Assembly: GCA_045105475.1 (NCBI GenBank)
Contig: JBGCDP010000242.1
Coordinates: forward strand, 12,227 to 76,226
Origin: WTJY01 sp045105475
Lineage (GTDB): Bacteria; Chloroflexota; Anaerolineae; Promineifilales; Promineifilaceae
Length of the DNA: 64,000 nt
Reading direction: 5' to 3'
Below are positions 26,204 to 35,302 of this stretch, piece after piece; within the stretch, counting starts at the first letter, position 1, and the number at the start of each line of letters is the position of its first letter. Made by a program: the position numbers and the translations under genes. Below the pieces are notes generated by a model. The model was not told the DNA's origin. It worked only from the letters and a program-made list of their open reading frames with translations, and did not search any database.

Positions 26204-27070
26204 ATGAGAAAAAGTTTTTTGGCTTTTATTCTGACTCTTGTCACATTGGTGATAGTTAGCTGCCGTTCGGCCGAAGAGATCGAACCAGCCTCCATACCAA
26301 CGGATGTGCCTGCGACCGAAATATCGATTGCTACGAGTACACCGCTTCCGGAAACGACCGAGCCGCTTGAACAAACCGTCCAACCTGAGCAAGCGCAGGA
26401 GAATGGCCCTACGGCCGAATCTGTTGTACTCACAGAACAGCCAAGTCAAACAAGTACACCCGAGCCAGTTCCAACGCTGCATCCAGCCGAAGCTTTAATC
26501 CAATCCTTTAGTCAACCCTCTCAAACCAACGGCGACTTGCTCGTTTTGTACGGTCAGGTGCTCGACGTAAATGGTGCACCGATTCCAAATGCGACCGTCG
26601 AAATTTGGCAGACCGATGCCAGCGGTGTATACGATCATCCCAATGACCCTGGAACAGGCACTCGCGATATAACATTTCAATTTTTTGGGTCAGCTACCTC
26701 TGATTCAGAAGGTTGGTACGCGTTTCGCACCATCTTGCCCGGAAAATATGAACCCCGGCCGCGCCACATCCACTTTAAGGTCAAGCAAAATGGCTCAACT
26801 GTACTCACCAGTCAGTTCTACTTTAGTGATGATGTAGCCGAAGTTGAAGAGGAAGGTATGTTTAGAGCAGTGGGTGACAGTGGTGATTTGTTGTTGCTCC
26901 AGCTTATTCAGAATGAGACAGGGCCCGTTCTTGCTAACGGTCGAATTGTTATCGACACAGGCATCGGTTCAGGCGATCTTCCATTGACACCGTCTCAGGC
27001 CGAAGGACCTTATTATCCAATCGTAACCGTAGCAGAATTCAACAACGATTTAGCCATCCTTTCCGATTAA
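26204..27070 (+). CDS. Lipoprotein with intradiol ring-cleavage dioxygenase domain
   Basis: A 288-residue exported protein. The lipobox is LVIVSC (Cys 22), followed by a Thr/Glu/Pro-rich linker to about residue 105. The rest is the beta-sandwich of intradiol dioxygenases: GQVLDVNGAPIPNATVEIWQ and then candidate non-heme iron ligands Tyr143 (GVYDHP), Tyr182 (PGKY), His188 and His190 (RHIHFKV). All four ligands seem kept, so it may oxidise catechol-like compounds outside the membrane. AAGGAG 9 nt before the ATG supports the start. It is separate from any aromatic-degradation operon; a structural or extracellular scavenging role is also possible. Confidence 0.82.
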   Translation: MRKSFLAFILTLVTLVIVSCRSAEEIEPASIPTDVPATEISIATSTPLPETTEPLEQTVQPEQAQENGPTAESVVLTEQPSQTSTPEPVPTLHPAEALIQSFSQPSQTNGDLLVLYGQVLDVNGAPIPNATVEIWQTDASGVYDHPNDPGTGTRDITFQFFGSATSDSEGWYAFRTILPGKYEPRPRHIHFKVKQNGSTVLTSQFYFSDDVAEVEEEGMFRAVGDSGDLLLLQLIQNETGPVLANGRIVIDTGIGSGDLPLTPSQAEGPYYPIVTVAEFNNDLAILSD

Positions 27071-27162
27071 TTTCAGGCAGAAAGCTTTAACAAGGCCCCT
27101 GCAGGTCGGTTTTTAACAGTTGAATCGAGCCAACACGCAACCCTTCACCTAAATATTTTTAG

Positions 27163-27203
27163 AAAAAAAGGGTGTGATGAAAAAATCATCACACCCTTTT
27201 TAA
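27163..27203. terminator. Bidirectional terminator
   Basis: A perfect stem, 27163-27180 with 27186-27203 around AAAAA, centred on GGGTGTGATGA/TCATCACACCC, with A-run before and T-run after. It separates the converging dioxygenase-lipoprotein and nuo operons. Confidence 0.9.
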
Positions 27204-27222
27204 TTTTTAGTTCAAAAGCAGA

Positions 27223-27852
27223 TTAAGCTTTTTTCTTTGCCGCTCGCCCAGCTTTTTTAGCCGCTTTCGCTTCTTCTTCGGCCGTCCGAATCGCCTCTTC
27301 ACCGGCCGCACGATCAGGTGCAATTGAACGCCAGTAGCTAATTGGTTTAGACAAGCGCTCTTTATCATGAATATGGGCAGAAGAGCGATCATAGCTCGCC
27401 AATTCATAGTCATGATCCATCTTGATCGCATCAAATGGACAGAACTCAGCACAGTAGCCACAGTTCATGCAGATGTCGATATCGATGAAAAACGCTTCTG
27501 GCTGAGGCTTTGGTCGGCCGTTTGGCAATTTACCACGCTCGATCCAAATACACTGCGGTGGGCATACTTTCGCGCAAATACCGCAAGAAGTACACCAGTC
27601 ATCACCCGCTTTCTGCCCAGGTGCTGGATCATCCATCACCAGAAATGGCACAAAGCGGAACCGCTCTGGCATTGGCAATTTTTCTTCAGGGTAGTTTACA
27701 GAAATCACACCGGCCGCTTTTAAACTTTGGCGTTCTTTCAGCGTTTCTTGATTAAATTTTTCAGGACCACTGAAGTTCCAAGGGACTGTATAAGTCCGAA
27801 TAAAATGCTTCATTGTGGTCGAAAGACCTTTGACAATTCCGATTCCGTACAT
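27223..27852 (-). CDS. nuoI: NADH-quinone oxidoreductase subunit I
   Basis: A 209-residue complex I subunit with two [4Fe-4S] sites, CTSCGICAKVCP and CMNCGYCAEFCP, carrying electrons from the peripheral arm to NuoB. The core (about 40-150) is standard. The last 25 residues are a Lys/Ala tail (AKKAGRAAKKKA) unusual for NuoI. It is the last gene of a minus-strand cluster, 83 bp after nuoCD, and is followed by a terminator. Membrane subunits are not in this window. Confidence 0.95.
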   Translation of the reverse strand: MYGIGIVKGLSTTMKHFIRTYTVPWNFSGPEKFNQETLKERQSLKAAGVISVNYPEEKLPMPERFRFVPFLVMDDPAPGQKAGDDWCTSCGICAKVCPPQCIWIERGKLPNGRPKPQPEAFFIDIDICMNCGYCAEFCPFDAIKMDHDYELASYDRSSAHIHDKERLSKPISYWRSIAPDRAAGEEAIRTAEEEAKAAKKAGRAAKKKA

Positions 27853-27935
27853 AATTAAAGTTTTTAGATATTGGATACTAGATGTTAGATGTCAGTTTTT
27901 AAGTCCACTAACATCCAAAATCTATTATCTAACCT

Positions 27936-29753
27936 CTATCTATCCGTTTCTCCAAGAACGATATCGATACTACCCAATACAACAACCAAGTCGGCCAACT
28001 TATCACCCTTAGACATCAGTCCCAAAGGAGTTAAATTGATAAAGCTAGGAGCGCGGATATGGTACCGGTCTGGGTTTGTTGCCTTCGGCTTAGCCATAAT
28101 GTAATAGCCAAGCTCACCTTTTGGATTCTCAACACGGCCGTATGCGTCACCACCTGGTACACGAATCGCATAAGCCGGCTTATCATCCATGTGAGTCCGT
28201 GCACCATCTGTTTCTTTCAGATGAGGCAGAACCTGACGCAAGATTTTCAAACTCTCAGCCATCTCACGCACCCGAACCTTGTAACGTGCGTACACATCTC
28301 CGGCCGTTTCTACAGGCACATCAAAGTCCAAATGCTCATAGTATGAGTATGGCTCAGCTTTGCGCACGTCATAATTGACGCCGCTACCCCGTAGGACAGG
28401 TCCGCAAGTTGAGTAGTTAATCGCTTGCTCGCGAGTCAGTTTACCAATACCAACTGATCTCTCACGAATAATCTCGCTACCACTTAGATAGGTATCTGTC
28501 TCTTCCAAGATTTTTGGAAGACGATCATAAATAATCCCTTCTAAGAAGCTATAAATTTCTTGATCACGAACATGCTTTGGCAAGTCATAAGCCAAGCCAC
28601 CGAAGCGCATATAGTTACACATCATACGTGTCCCTGAAGTCGCTTCGAACAAGTCAAGAATCAATTCACGCTCAATGGTTAGATAAAGCATTGGCGTTTG
28701 GAACGCACCAATATCATTGACCAAGAAGCCTAACGCCCATAAGTGGTTAACGATACGGGTTAACTCAACCATCAGAATCCGAATCCATTCGGCTCGCTCT
28801 GGTGGTGCAATTCCCATTAGCTTTTCAACCGTCATCACATACCCATGGTTGTTGCTCATTGAGCTAAGGTAATCAAGGCGGTCTGTATATGGGATGTTGC
28901 CAAGGAAGGTGTTACGTTCACCGATTTTCTCATGGTTACGATGCAAGTAGCCCATAACCGGTTTAAGATCGGTAACTGTTTCACCATCCATTGTGACAAC
29001 CATCCGGAATACACCATGGGTTGATGGATGTTGTGGCCCGATGTTAACGGTGACGTTGTCCGTACGAATATCAGTTTTTGACTTCGCCCGTTGAACCGTC
29101 ATGCCGCCATAAATTTCATCATCGGTATCGATAGAAAGACCTTCTGCATTTGGCATCCACCCGGCCGGATACGTTACGTTCTTACCGAACGCATTGCGCT
29201 CCTCAGCACGGAACATCTCTCCTGCTGGCCAGCGGCTTTTGAATGGTTTTGTGTCTTCTTCGTAAAATGATTCTTTCCAATCTTTACGCAATGGATGACC
29301 TTCAAAGCCATCCCACATTAAGATCCGACGCATATCTGGGTGACCAGAAAAGTTAATGCCTAAAAGATCATAAGCTTCGCGCTCTTGAAAGTCAGCACCA
29401 GCCCACATTGGGGTAAGTGAGGGAACTTCAGGGTTATTCCGATCAACTTGCGTTTTGAGGACTACTGGTCCACCACCTTGCTCAATGCTATAGGTGTGAT
29501 AGATAACTTCCATCTGGTCGCTATCAATCAGGTCAGCACCGGTTACGCTTGAAAGGTATTCAAAACCCAATTGGTTTTTGAGTTCACCAGCAACAGCCAA
29601 AAGCTGATCGGGTGGAACCATTAACCCGGTATAGTTGGGTCTTGGATCATCAGTAAGATCAGGGAATTTTTCCCGAAGAGCCGCAATGGCGCCTTCAACC
29701 GGATCTACTGCCGGTGCTTCTACTTCATTTACTACAATATCTGGAGCAGCCAT
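27936..29753 (-). CDS. nuoCD: NADH-quinone oxidoreductase subunit C/D fusion
   Basis: A 605-residue fusion. Residues about 1-185 are NuoC (30-kDa), with EREAYDLLGINFSGHPDMRRIL and HPLRKDW. Residues about 225-605 are NuoD (49-kDa), with NIGPQHPSTHGVFRMVV, GYLHRNHEKIGE and the C-terminal SFINL. The fused pair forms part of the quinone-binding pocket with NuoB. NuoC-D fusions are known in enterobacteria and some other phyla. It is transcribed between nuoB and nuoI. The 83-bp downstream spacer has short AT-rich repeats (TAGATGTTAGATGT). Confidence 0.95.
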   Translation of the reverse strand: MAAPDIVVNEVEAPAVDPVEGAIAALREKFPDLTDDPRPNYTGLMVPPDQLLAVAGELKNQLGFEYLSSVTGADLIDSDQMEVIYHTYSIEQGGGPVVLKTQVDRNNPEVPSLTPMWAGADFQEREAYDLLGINFSGHPDMRRILMWDGFEGHPLRKDWKESFYEEDTKPFKSRWPAGEMFRAEERNAFGKNVTYPAGWMPNAEGLSIDTDDEIYGGMTVQRAKSKTDIRTDNVTVNIGPQHPSTHGVFRMVVTMDGETVTDLKPVMGYLHRNHEKIGERNTFLGNIPYTDRLDYLSSMSNNHGYVMTVEKLMGIAPPERAEWIRILMVELTRIVNHLWALGFLVNDIGAFQTPMLYLTIERELILDLFEATSGTRMMCNYMRFGGLAYDLPKHVRDQEIYSFLEGIIYDRLPKILEETDTYLSGSEIIRERSVGIGKLTREQAINYSTCGPVLRGSGVNYDVRKAEPYSYYEHLDFDVPVETAGDVYARYKVRVREMAESLKILRQVLPHLKETDGARTHMDDKPAYAIRVPGGDAYGRVENPKGELGYYIMAKPKATNPDRYHIRAPSFINLTPLGLMSKGDKLADLVVVLGSIDIVLGETDR

Positions 29754-29842
29754 AATTTAATTTGCGATTTCTGAAATAGTGCCGCTTACGGCATTTGGAT
29801 TAACGATTTAGGCAGCTAGTGGCCTTAACGCATCCAACTAAA

Positions 29843-30889
29843 TCAGACCCGTCGCCCTCCATCTAGTTCATCCTGCAAAGTGTTCAATTCATCCCATTTA
29901 CCAGCCGCAGCTAAGGCTGCTTGTTCTGGCCAAGTATCTGGATGTGCAATTCTAACTTTGCCTGCCAAAATTTCTTTAAGTTTATCTACGGCCGTTGTAG
30001 CCAACTGTGCAAATGTTGTGATGCCTGCGTCTGCAAGTACTGAATCGATTTTAGGACCGATCCCTTCAATCTTTTTAAGATCATCAGCAAGTGCGATGCC
30101 ATCATTTGGTGGTGGTGAAGCTGACTCAGCTTCGACAGCGGTCTCTTCAACAACCATAGCTGCCTCGGCTTCGGCTTGAGCCAATGCTTCGGCCTCTGCC
30201 TTTGCAGCAGCTTCAGCAGCAGCGGCTTCAGCTTCTGCAATCGCCTTTGCTTCCGCTTCAGCATTCGCAATTTGAGCTTTCTTCTGCTCTGCACGGATCA
30301 GATCAAGCTGGCGCATATCAACCAAGTCAGGTCCCAATACAGGAATTGTTACGATTTCGGCCGGGTCACCATCTTGGTACCAAGGCACACTCGTAATCGA
30401 CTGCTGATCAATCTTTTCTTGCAAAGTGATCAATCCATGGATCAAAGCTTGCGGCGTTGGAGGACAACCAGGAACATACACGTCTACTGGGATAAATTTA
30501 TCGATCCCATCAACAACGTTGTACCCTTCCTTAAAGGGCCCACCGCCGTTAGCGCAAGCGCCCATGCTCAAAACATAACGCGGTTCTGGCATTTGGTTGT
30601 AAAGGCGCACAATCGTCGGAACCATTTTCTTGGTCACAGTTCCAGAAACAATCATCAGGTCAGATTGGCGCGGGGTCGCCCGGAAGACTTCCATCCCAAA
30701 ACGGGATAGGTCGTACCGGCTAGAAGCGGTCGCGATCATTTCAATCGCACAACAAGCCAAACCAAACACCATCGGCCAGATGGAATTACGGCGTGACCAG
30801 TTGTAAGCGGTATTTAAGCTTGTGATAAAGACATTGTCCGCAACCTCATCAGGAATTGGAACGTCAGAAGCAATATCGGCTGTCGTCAT
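29843..30889 (-). CDS. nuoB: NuoB with Ala-rich linker and helix-hairpin-helix tail
   Basis: A 348-residue protein. Residues 1-170 are NuoB (PSST), with the N2-cluster ligands in GLACCAIEM, MGACANGGG and VPGCPPTP. A long Ala/Glu coiled-coil linker (about 175-245) leads to a helix-hairpin-helix domain at about 250-320 (LKKIEGIGPKIDSVLADAG, ITTFAQLA). Similar HhH tails are known on NuoE of alphaproteobacteria, but on NuoB this is unusual. NuoB holds the terminal Fe-S cluster that reduces quinone. The ATG overlaps the upstream iscX-like stop (ATGA). NuoA is not present beside it, where it would normally lie. Confidence 0.92.
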   Translation of the reverse strand: MTTADIASDVPIPDEVADNVFITSLNTAYNWSRRNSIWPMVFGLACCAIEMIATASSRYDLSRFGMEVFRATPRQSDLMIVSGTVTKKMVPTIVRLYNQMPEPRYVLSMGACANGGGPFKEGYNVVDGIDKFIPVDVYVPGCPPTPQALIHGLITLQEKIDQQSITSVPWYQDGDPAEIVTIPVLGPDLVDMRQLDLIRAEQKKAQIANAEAEAKAIAEAEAAAAEAAAKAEAEALAQAEAEAAMVVEETAVEAESASPPPNDGIALADDLKKIEGIGPKIDSVLADAGITTFAQLATTAVDKLKEILAGKVRIAHPDTWPEQAALAAAGKWDELNTLQDELDGGRRV

Positions 30890-31095
30890 AAGGATGTTTT
30901 CTCCTCAAACCACGAAATTTGTATATCTTTTAAAATTCTCTCTGTCACAATAGAAGAATCATCGTCAAACCCTGGCAGACTTTCGATCAAATCGAGCATC
31001 TCGTGGAGCCCAGTTTGTTCTGGGTCACGGTCAGGATGGTACTTCATTAAAGCAAGAACAATACCGTATGATGATTCCCAGTAAAGTTTTGCCAT
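30886..31095 (-). CDS. IscX/YfhJ-like Fe-S assembly adaptor
   Basis: A 69-residue acidic protein whose length and pattern match E. coli IscX (66 residues): YPD.DP-like HPDRDPEQT, then LHEMLDLIESLPGFDDD, then ILKDIQISWFEE. IscX binds IscS and iron and modulates cluster assembly. It is the first gene of the complex I cluster and overlaps nuoB by 4 bp, so coupled translation is expected, consistent with helping mature the Fe-S clusters of NuoB and NuoI. No other isc gene is near. TAGG lies about 6 nt before the ATG. Confidence 0.78.
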   Translation of the reverse strand: MAKLYWESSYGIVLALMKYHPDRDPEQTGLHEMLDLIESLPGFDDDSSIVTERILKDIQISWFEEKTSL

Positions 31096-31240
31096 AGTTA
31101 GCCTAGAAAATTATCTCTATCAAAACAGGAGTAAGGTGCAAATAATCTGAGGGTACAGATCAACCTAATAATACCTTAATTTTCACGAGATGCACTTCGT
31201 TTGTGAACATTTTTACAATCCATCTTGTAGCGATTCTAAT

Positions 31241-31289
31241 TCCCAAAATTAAGCATTCTGAGGATAATTATGCTTAATCAATTTTGGGA
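31241..31289. promoter_or_regulatory. Large inverted repeat over a -10 box
   Basis: TCCCAAAATTAAGCAT (31241-31256) is repeated inverted at 31270-31289 with a 4-base CAAT insertion. GATAAT (31263-31268) lies between the arms as a -10, and the ATG of the mannosyltransferase-like gene is at 31303. It is likely an operator or leader hairpin. Confidence 0.45.
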
Positions 31290-31302
31290 AAACTCCACTA
31301 TC

Positions 31303-32472
31303 ATGCGCATATTTCTTCTCTCTCCCTATCACTCTGGCTCGCACAAGGCTTGGGCTGAAGGGGTCCAAAAACACAGCAACCACCATGTCGAGATTTTTTC
31401 CCTGCCGGGGCAACTCTGGAAATGGCGCATGCATGGATCGGCCGTCACGCTTGCAAAGCAGGTTTTGGAACAGGATACAATCCCCGATCTTGTTATAACC
31501 GATGATATGCTGGACCTAGCAACATTTGCTGCTCTCACTCGCAGAAGGCTGGCGGGGGTACCATTAGCCCTTTACATGCATGAAAACCAGTTGCTCTACC
31601 CGTTGCCACAAGATAAAAAAAAGGGGCCGATGCGGCGCAACTGGGGTGTTCGGGAACGACAATATGTGCTGATTAATTGGAAATCGATGCTAGCGGCTGA
31701 CAAGATATTCTTTAATTCTCGCTTTCATTTGGAAGCTTTGTTTGCTGAGTTACCGGTTTTTCTCCGCCATTATCCTGATCATAATGAAGAAGAGACGGTT
31801 GAACTATTAAGGCAAAAGTCGGCCGTATTGCCCGTTGGTATTGATTTTGCAGATGTGCATCGCCAAAGTCGCGATGTTGCCCTGAAACACGAGGCTCGCA
31901 ACCCAGGTTTTGACTCTGCCGCCAACCTCGTCCCGACTATTCTATGGAATCAACGGTGGGAGTTTGACAAAAATCCGGCCGAATTTTTTGCGACCCTGCG
32001 ACAATTCAAAGCTGAAGGGGGGGTGTTTAACCTCATTGTATGTGGCGAGAGCTTTCAAAAAACACCTGAAGCTTTTGAGCAAGCTGAAGCAGAGTTTAAA
32101 AACGAAATCATCCATTTCGGATTTGCGTCCAAAGAAAGATATCAAGAGCTATTGGGTCTTAGCGACATCGTGATCTCAACCGCACATCATGAATTTTTTG
32201 GAATCAGCATTTTAGAAGCGATTCATGCAGGAGCCATCCCCCTATTACCCAAACGATTAAGCTACCCGGAACTGATCCCGGCCGAATATCATGCCGCTGT
32301 GCTATACAACAATCGATATGACCTGATATCAAAACTGCATCAGGTTACAGCACAAATAAACAGCTCAAAAACAAACTCCCCAGACATGCAATCGATTGCA
32401 AAACCTTACAGTTGGACTCATATTATTGGGCAATATGACCAGGAATTTGAGGTACTAACCCATATTAACTAG
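31303..32472 (+). CDS. tRNA-queuosine alpha-mannosyltransferase-like (DUF3524)
   Basis: A 389-residue GT-B glycosyltransferase of the GTDC1/DUF3524 group. It begins RIFLLSPYHSGSHKAWAEG, the family signature, with WKWRMHG, ALYMHENQLLYP, FNSRFH and a C-terminal donor site HHEFFGISILEAIHAG. Members with known activity mannosylate queuosine in tRNA-Asp. The start at 31303 is chosen because it gives this conserved N-terminus; an in-frame ATG at 31270 falls inside an inverted repeat. No queuosine biosynthesis gene is adjacent, so function rests on family. Confidence 0.78.
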   Translation: MRIFLLSPYHSGSHKAWAEGVQKHSNHHVEIFSLPGQLWKWRMHGSAVTLAKQVLEQDTIPDLVITDDMLDLATFAALTRRRLAGVPLALYMHENQLLYPLPQDKKKGPMRRNWGVRERQYVLINWKSMLAADKIFFNSRFHLEALFAELPVFLRHYPDHNEEETVELLRQKSAVLPVGIDFADVHRQSRDVALKHEARNPGFDSAANLVPTILWNQRWEFDKNPAEFFATLRQFKAEGGVFNLIVCGESFQKTPEAFEQAEAEFKNEIIHFGFASKERYQELLGLSDIVISTAHHEFFGISILEAIHAGAIPLLPKRLSYPELIPAEYHAAVLYNNRYDLISKLHQVTAQINSSKTNSPDMQSIAKPYSWTHIIGQYDQEFEVLTHIN

Positions 32473-32636
32473 GCGAGGTTACCGAAAAACTTTATGGTCC
32501 AATAAGCTTCTTGTATAGTTATTAACTTAATCAGCAAAGCTCACTACTATTTCCCAATTAAAATCCAAAATCTAAAATTAATTCTCAGTCACCCTTTGAC
32601 TACCATCAAATATTGACTCAAAAGGAGAACGTTCCT

Positions 32637-34763
32637 ATGGCAATTAAATCAATGCCTAAAAAATTAGAAAGACTGCCAGAACTTGCCAATAACCTTTGGT
32701 GGAGTTGGCACCCTGAAGCCCGAACAGTCTGGCGCATGCTCGATTATCCACTGTGGCGCACTACGGTTCATAATCCGGTCAAAATGCTCCATGAAATTGA
32801 TGACGAGCGTTTGAAAGCAAAAGCGGCCGACAGCTCATTTGTCCGGCTTTTAAACAAGGTCATGATGGCTTATGACCAAATGATGGCCAACACAGATAGT
32901 TGGTTTGTCACAGAGCACAAAGATTTAACTGACAAAGTCATTGGCTATTTCTCGTTTGAGTTTGGCATGCATGTTTCATTGCCAATTTATTCAGGAGGCT
33001 TAGGCATTCTTTCTGGCGACCATATTAAGGAAGCTGGTGATTTAGGCTTGCCATTTGTTGGTGTCGGCTTTATGTATCCTCAAGGATATTTCCGCCAAAA
33101 AATTCCGTCTCACGGCTGGCAAGAGTCGAACTATGAGCATCTCGATATGGAGCGTTCACCAATTGCTCTGATGCGTGATGGTGATGGAAATGCGATTACC
33201 ATTAGTGTTGAGATTGGTGATCAAACGGTGTTTGCTCAAATCTGGCATGTTAAAGTCGGCCGAGCAAAACTTTACTTGCTCGATACAGATGTTGAAAGCA
33301 ACGCACCGTGGAATCGTGAACTATCAGCTCGCTTGTACGGTGGTGACACTGAAATGCGCATCCGCCAAGAGCTTATGCTTGGAATCGGTGGCGTCCGTGC
33401 CCTACGTGCGTTAGGTATCTCACCTGAGATTTATCACATGAATGAAGGTCACAGCGCTTTCTTGGGCCTCGAATTGGTGCGAGAAATGGTGGCTGAAACC
33501 GGCTGTACTTTCCATGAGGCAGCGCTCAAAGTTCGGCCGAAGTCGATTTTCACCACACACACGCCCGTTCCGGCCGGTCATGATGCGTTTCATTTTGACC
33601 TAATGAACAAATACTTTAGCCACTATTGGCCGCAGTTAAACTTGGATCGTACCGGGTTCATGAATTTGGGCACCCACCAAGAAGAATGGGGCGAAGCGTT
33701 CAACATGACCGTGTTGGCTCTAAAAATGTCTGGTATGGCAAATGGGGTCAGCCAATTACATGCAGAAGTGTCTCGCAACATGTGGCAATCTGTCTGGCCA
33801 GAAATCGATAACGAAGATGATGTCCCAATTTCAGGGATTACCAACGGCATTCACGTTCCTACGTGGACAGCTTTGCCACTTGAGCATTTGCTTAACCGTC
33901 ACCTGGGTCCAAACTGGATGGCAAAGCATGATGACCAGGCGATGTGGGAACGTATTATGGATATTCCAGACGAAGAGCTTTGGACCGTCCATCAAGAATT
34001 GCGTGCTAAGCTGTTTGATGAAATCCGTTCGCGCACCCGTAAACGTTGGGTCGCTGGCCATCGTGACGCTACTCAGGTGCTAACAACGGGGGCATTTTTG
34101 TCAAACCGCGCCATGACGATTGGGTTTGCCCGCCGTTTTGCTACCTACAAACGTGCGACTCTAATCTTCCGTGATCCGGAACGTTTGAAACGAATTTTAA
34201 TGAACCCTTACAAGCCGGTTCAGATTATTTTTGCCGGTAAAGCACATCCGGCCGATGATCCAGGCAAGCACCTGATTCAAACGATTTACAACATTGCGAA
34301 GTCCCATGACTGGGGCGGCCGCATCGCCTTTGTTGAAGATTATGACATGCACATGGGCCGTTACCTTAAGCAAGGGTCCGACATTTGGCTAAATACGCCA
34401 CGTCGGCCGCGCGAGGCCAGCGGAACCAGCGGTATGAAAGCGGCGCTTAACGGTGTACCGAACCTTTCTATCCTTGATGGATGGTGGGTTGAGGGCTACA
34501 ACGGCGCAAATGGTTGGGCGATTGGTGAAGGGATTGATCTGGAGAATCCAGATGAACAAGATGCAGCCGATGCAGAATCAATCTATCAATTACTAGAACA
34601 AGAGATCGTTCCACTTTACTACGACCGAGATCGTGATGATGTCCCTCGTGGTTGGGTACAACTCATGAAAGAGTCGATTCGATCAAATGCGGCCAAGTTT
34701 AGTATGCGACGCATGGTGAAAGAATATACAGAAAACCTTTATATTCCAACGATGAAATCTTAA
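32637..34763 (+). CDS. glgP: Alpha-glucan phosphorylase (GT35, Thermotoga type)
   Basis: A 708-residue phosphorylase that releases glucose-1-phosphate from glycogen or maltodextrin. It has the N-terminal LPELANNLWWSWHPEAR of the short phosphorylase type, YFSFEFGMHVSLPIYSGGLG, MNEGHSAFL, THTPVPAGHDAF and the pyridoxal-phosphate site EASGTSGMKAALNG. The ATG at 32637 has AAGGAG about 8 nt upstream and is preferred over an in-frame TTG eight codons earlier. The gene ends at a strong terminator. It supplies G1P that could feed nucleotide-sugar synthesis for polysaccharide, but no glycogen gene is beside it. Confidence 0.95.
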   Translation: MAIKSMPKKLERLPELANNLWWSWHPEARTVWRMLDYPLWRTTVHNPVKMLHEIDDERLKAKAADSSFVRLLNKVMMAYDQMMANTDSWFVTEHKDLTDKVIGYFSFEFGMHVSLPIYSGGLGILSGDHIKEAGDLGLPFVGVGFMYPQGYFRQKIPSHGWQESNYEHLDMERSPIALMRDGDGNAITISVEIGDQTVFAQIWHVKVGRAKLYLLDTDVESNAPWNRELSARLYGGDTEMRIRQELMLGIGGVRALRALGISPEIYHMNEGHSAFLGLELVREMVAETGCTFHEAALKVRPKSIFTTHTPVPAGHDAFHFDLMNKYFSHYWPQLNLDRTGFMNLGTHQEEWGEAFNMTVLALKMSGMANGVSQLHAEVSRNMWQSVWPEIDNEDDVPISGITNGIHVPTWTALPLEHLLNRHLGPNWMAKHDDQAMWERIMDIPDEELWTVHQELRAKLFDEIRSRTRKRWVAGHRDATQVLTTGAFLSNRAMTIGFARRFATYKRATLIFRDPERLKRILMNPYKPVQIIFAGKAHPADDPGKHLIQTIYNIAKSHDWGGRIAFVEDYDMHMGRYLKQGSDIWLNTPRRPREASGTSGMKAALNGVPNLSILDGWWVEGYNGANGWAIGEGIDLENPDEQDAADAESIYQLLEQEIVPLYYDRDRDDVPRGWVQLMKESIRSNAAKFSMRRMVKEYTENLYIPTMKS

Positions 34764-34813
34764 CCGCATACCGTTCACGTATCTAATATTTGAACGGTAT
34801 TCAAAAAACAAAT

Positions 34814-34860
34814 AAAAGCCCCTCACATGAATTTCGTATTATTTTGTGTGAGGGGCTTTT
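34814..34860. terminator. Terminator after glgP
   Basis: A 14-bp stem AAAAGCCCCTCACA (34814-34827) pairs with TGTGAGGGGCTTTT (34847-34860), then ATTC. A-run and T-run at both sides make it bidirectional in form. Confidence 0.88.
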
Positions 34861-34888
34861 ATTCTCGGAACTCTGGCTGATTTCAGGA

Positions 34889-34894
34889 TATAAT
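34889..34894 (+). promoter_or_regulatory. TATAAT six nt before ATG at 34901
   Basis: A perfect -10 TATAAT in the context GGATATAAT, 6 nt upstream of the ATG. No SD is present. The transcript would start at the start codon, so this is another leaderless candidate. The -35 is weak. Confidence 0.5.
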
Positions 34895-34900
34895 CAAAAG

Positions 34901-35290
34901 ATGAGCGATACCGATCTCGTTGAACATCAAGAAGCAGAAGATCAAGATCCACGCAACATCACTTGGCGCAGTTGTGCAGGGGCTCTCATACTCCTAATCA
35001 TTTTAGGGCTTATTCCTCTTTTCGGCTGTCGGCTAGTCACCCAAGGTGTCCTACAGTTTGGAGACGAGGATGGGCGCTTTTTAAATGTTTTTATGCTCCA
35101 AGATCCTGATCAAGAAGGCATAGGCATGCAATGGACACGAACGTTTGAGCATGATGATCAAGCGGTATGCACTCGTACGACCGTGCGATACTATATGTTT
35201 GTCGGTGAAGGCGAAAACTTGAATTACTGCGAATGCAGCAATGTATCTATTTCTGAGTCGTTACCAGACATGTGTGTTCTAACCCCTTAA
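34901..35290 (+). CDS. Small membrane-anchored protein, unknown
   Basis: A 129-residue protein starting MSDTDLVEHQ. An acidic N-terminus precedes one hydrophobic segment (about 27-48, ALILLIILGLIPLFGC), and the remaining 80 residues are soluble with four cysteines, two in YCECS. Translation from farther upstream is ruled out because the frame would cross the glgP terminator. The TATAAT 6 nt before the ATG suggests a leaderless transcript. I do not recognise the family. The next two genes also encode small membrane proteins and may form an operon. Confidence 0.65.
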   Translation: MSDTDLVEHQEAEDQDPRNITWRSCAGALILLIILGLIPLFGCRLVTQGVLQFGDEDGRFLNVFMLQDPDQEGIGMQWTRTFEHDDQAVCTRTTVRYYMFVGEGENLNYCECSNVSISESLPDMCVLTP

Positions 35291-35302
35291 TGGAATTATA
35301 AA

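Noticed and set aside
29880..30709. Long plus-strand open frames opposite nuoB
   Set aside because: They are Ser/Leu/Gln-rich artefacts of the Ala/Glu-rich nuoB linker and conserved NuoB codons on the other strand.
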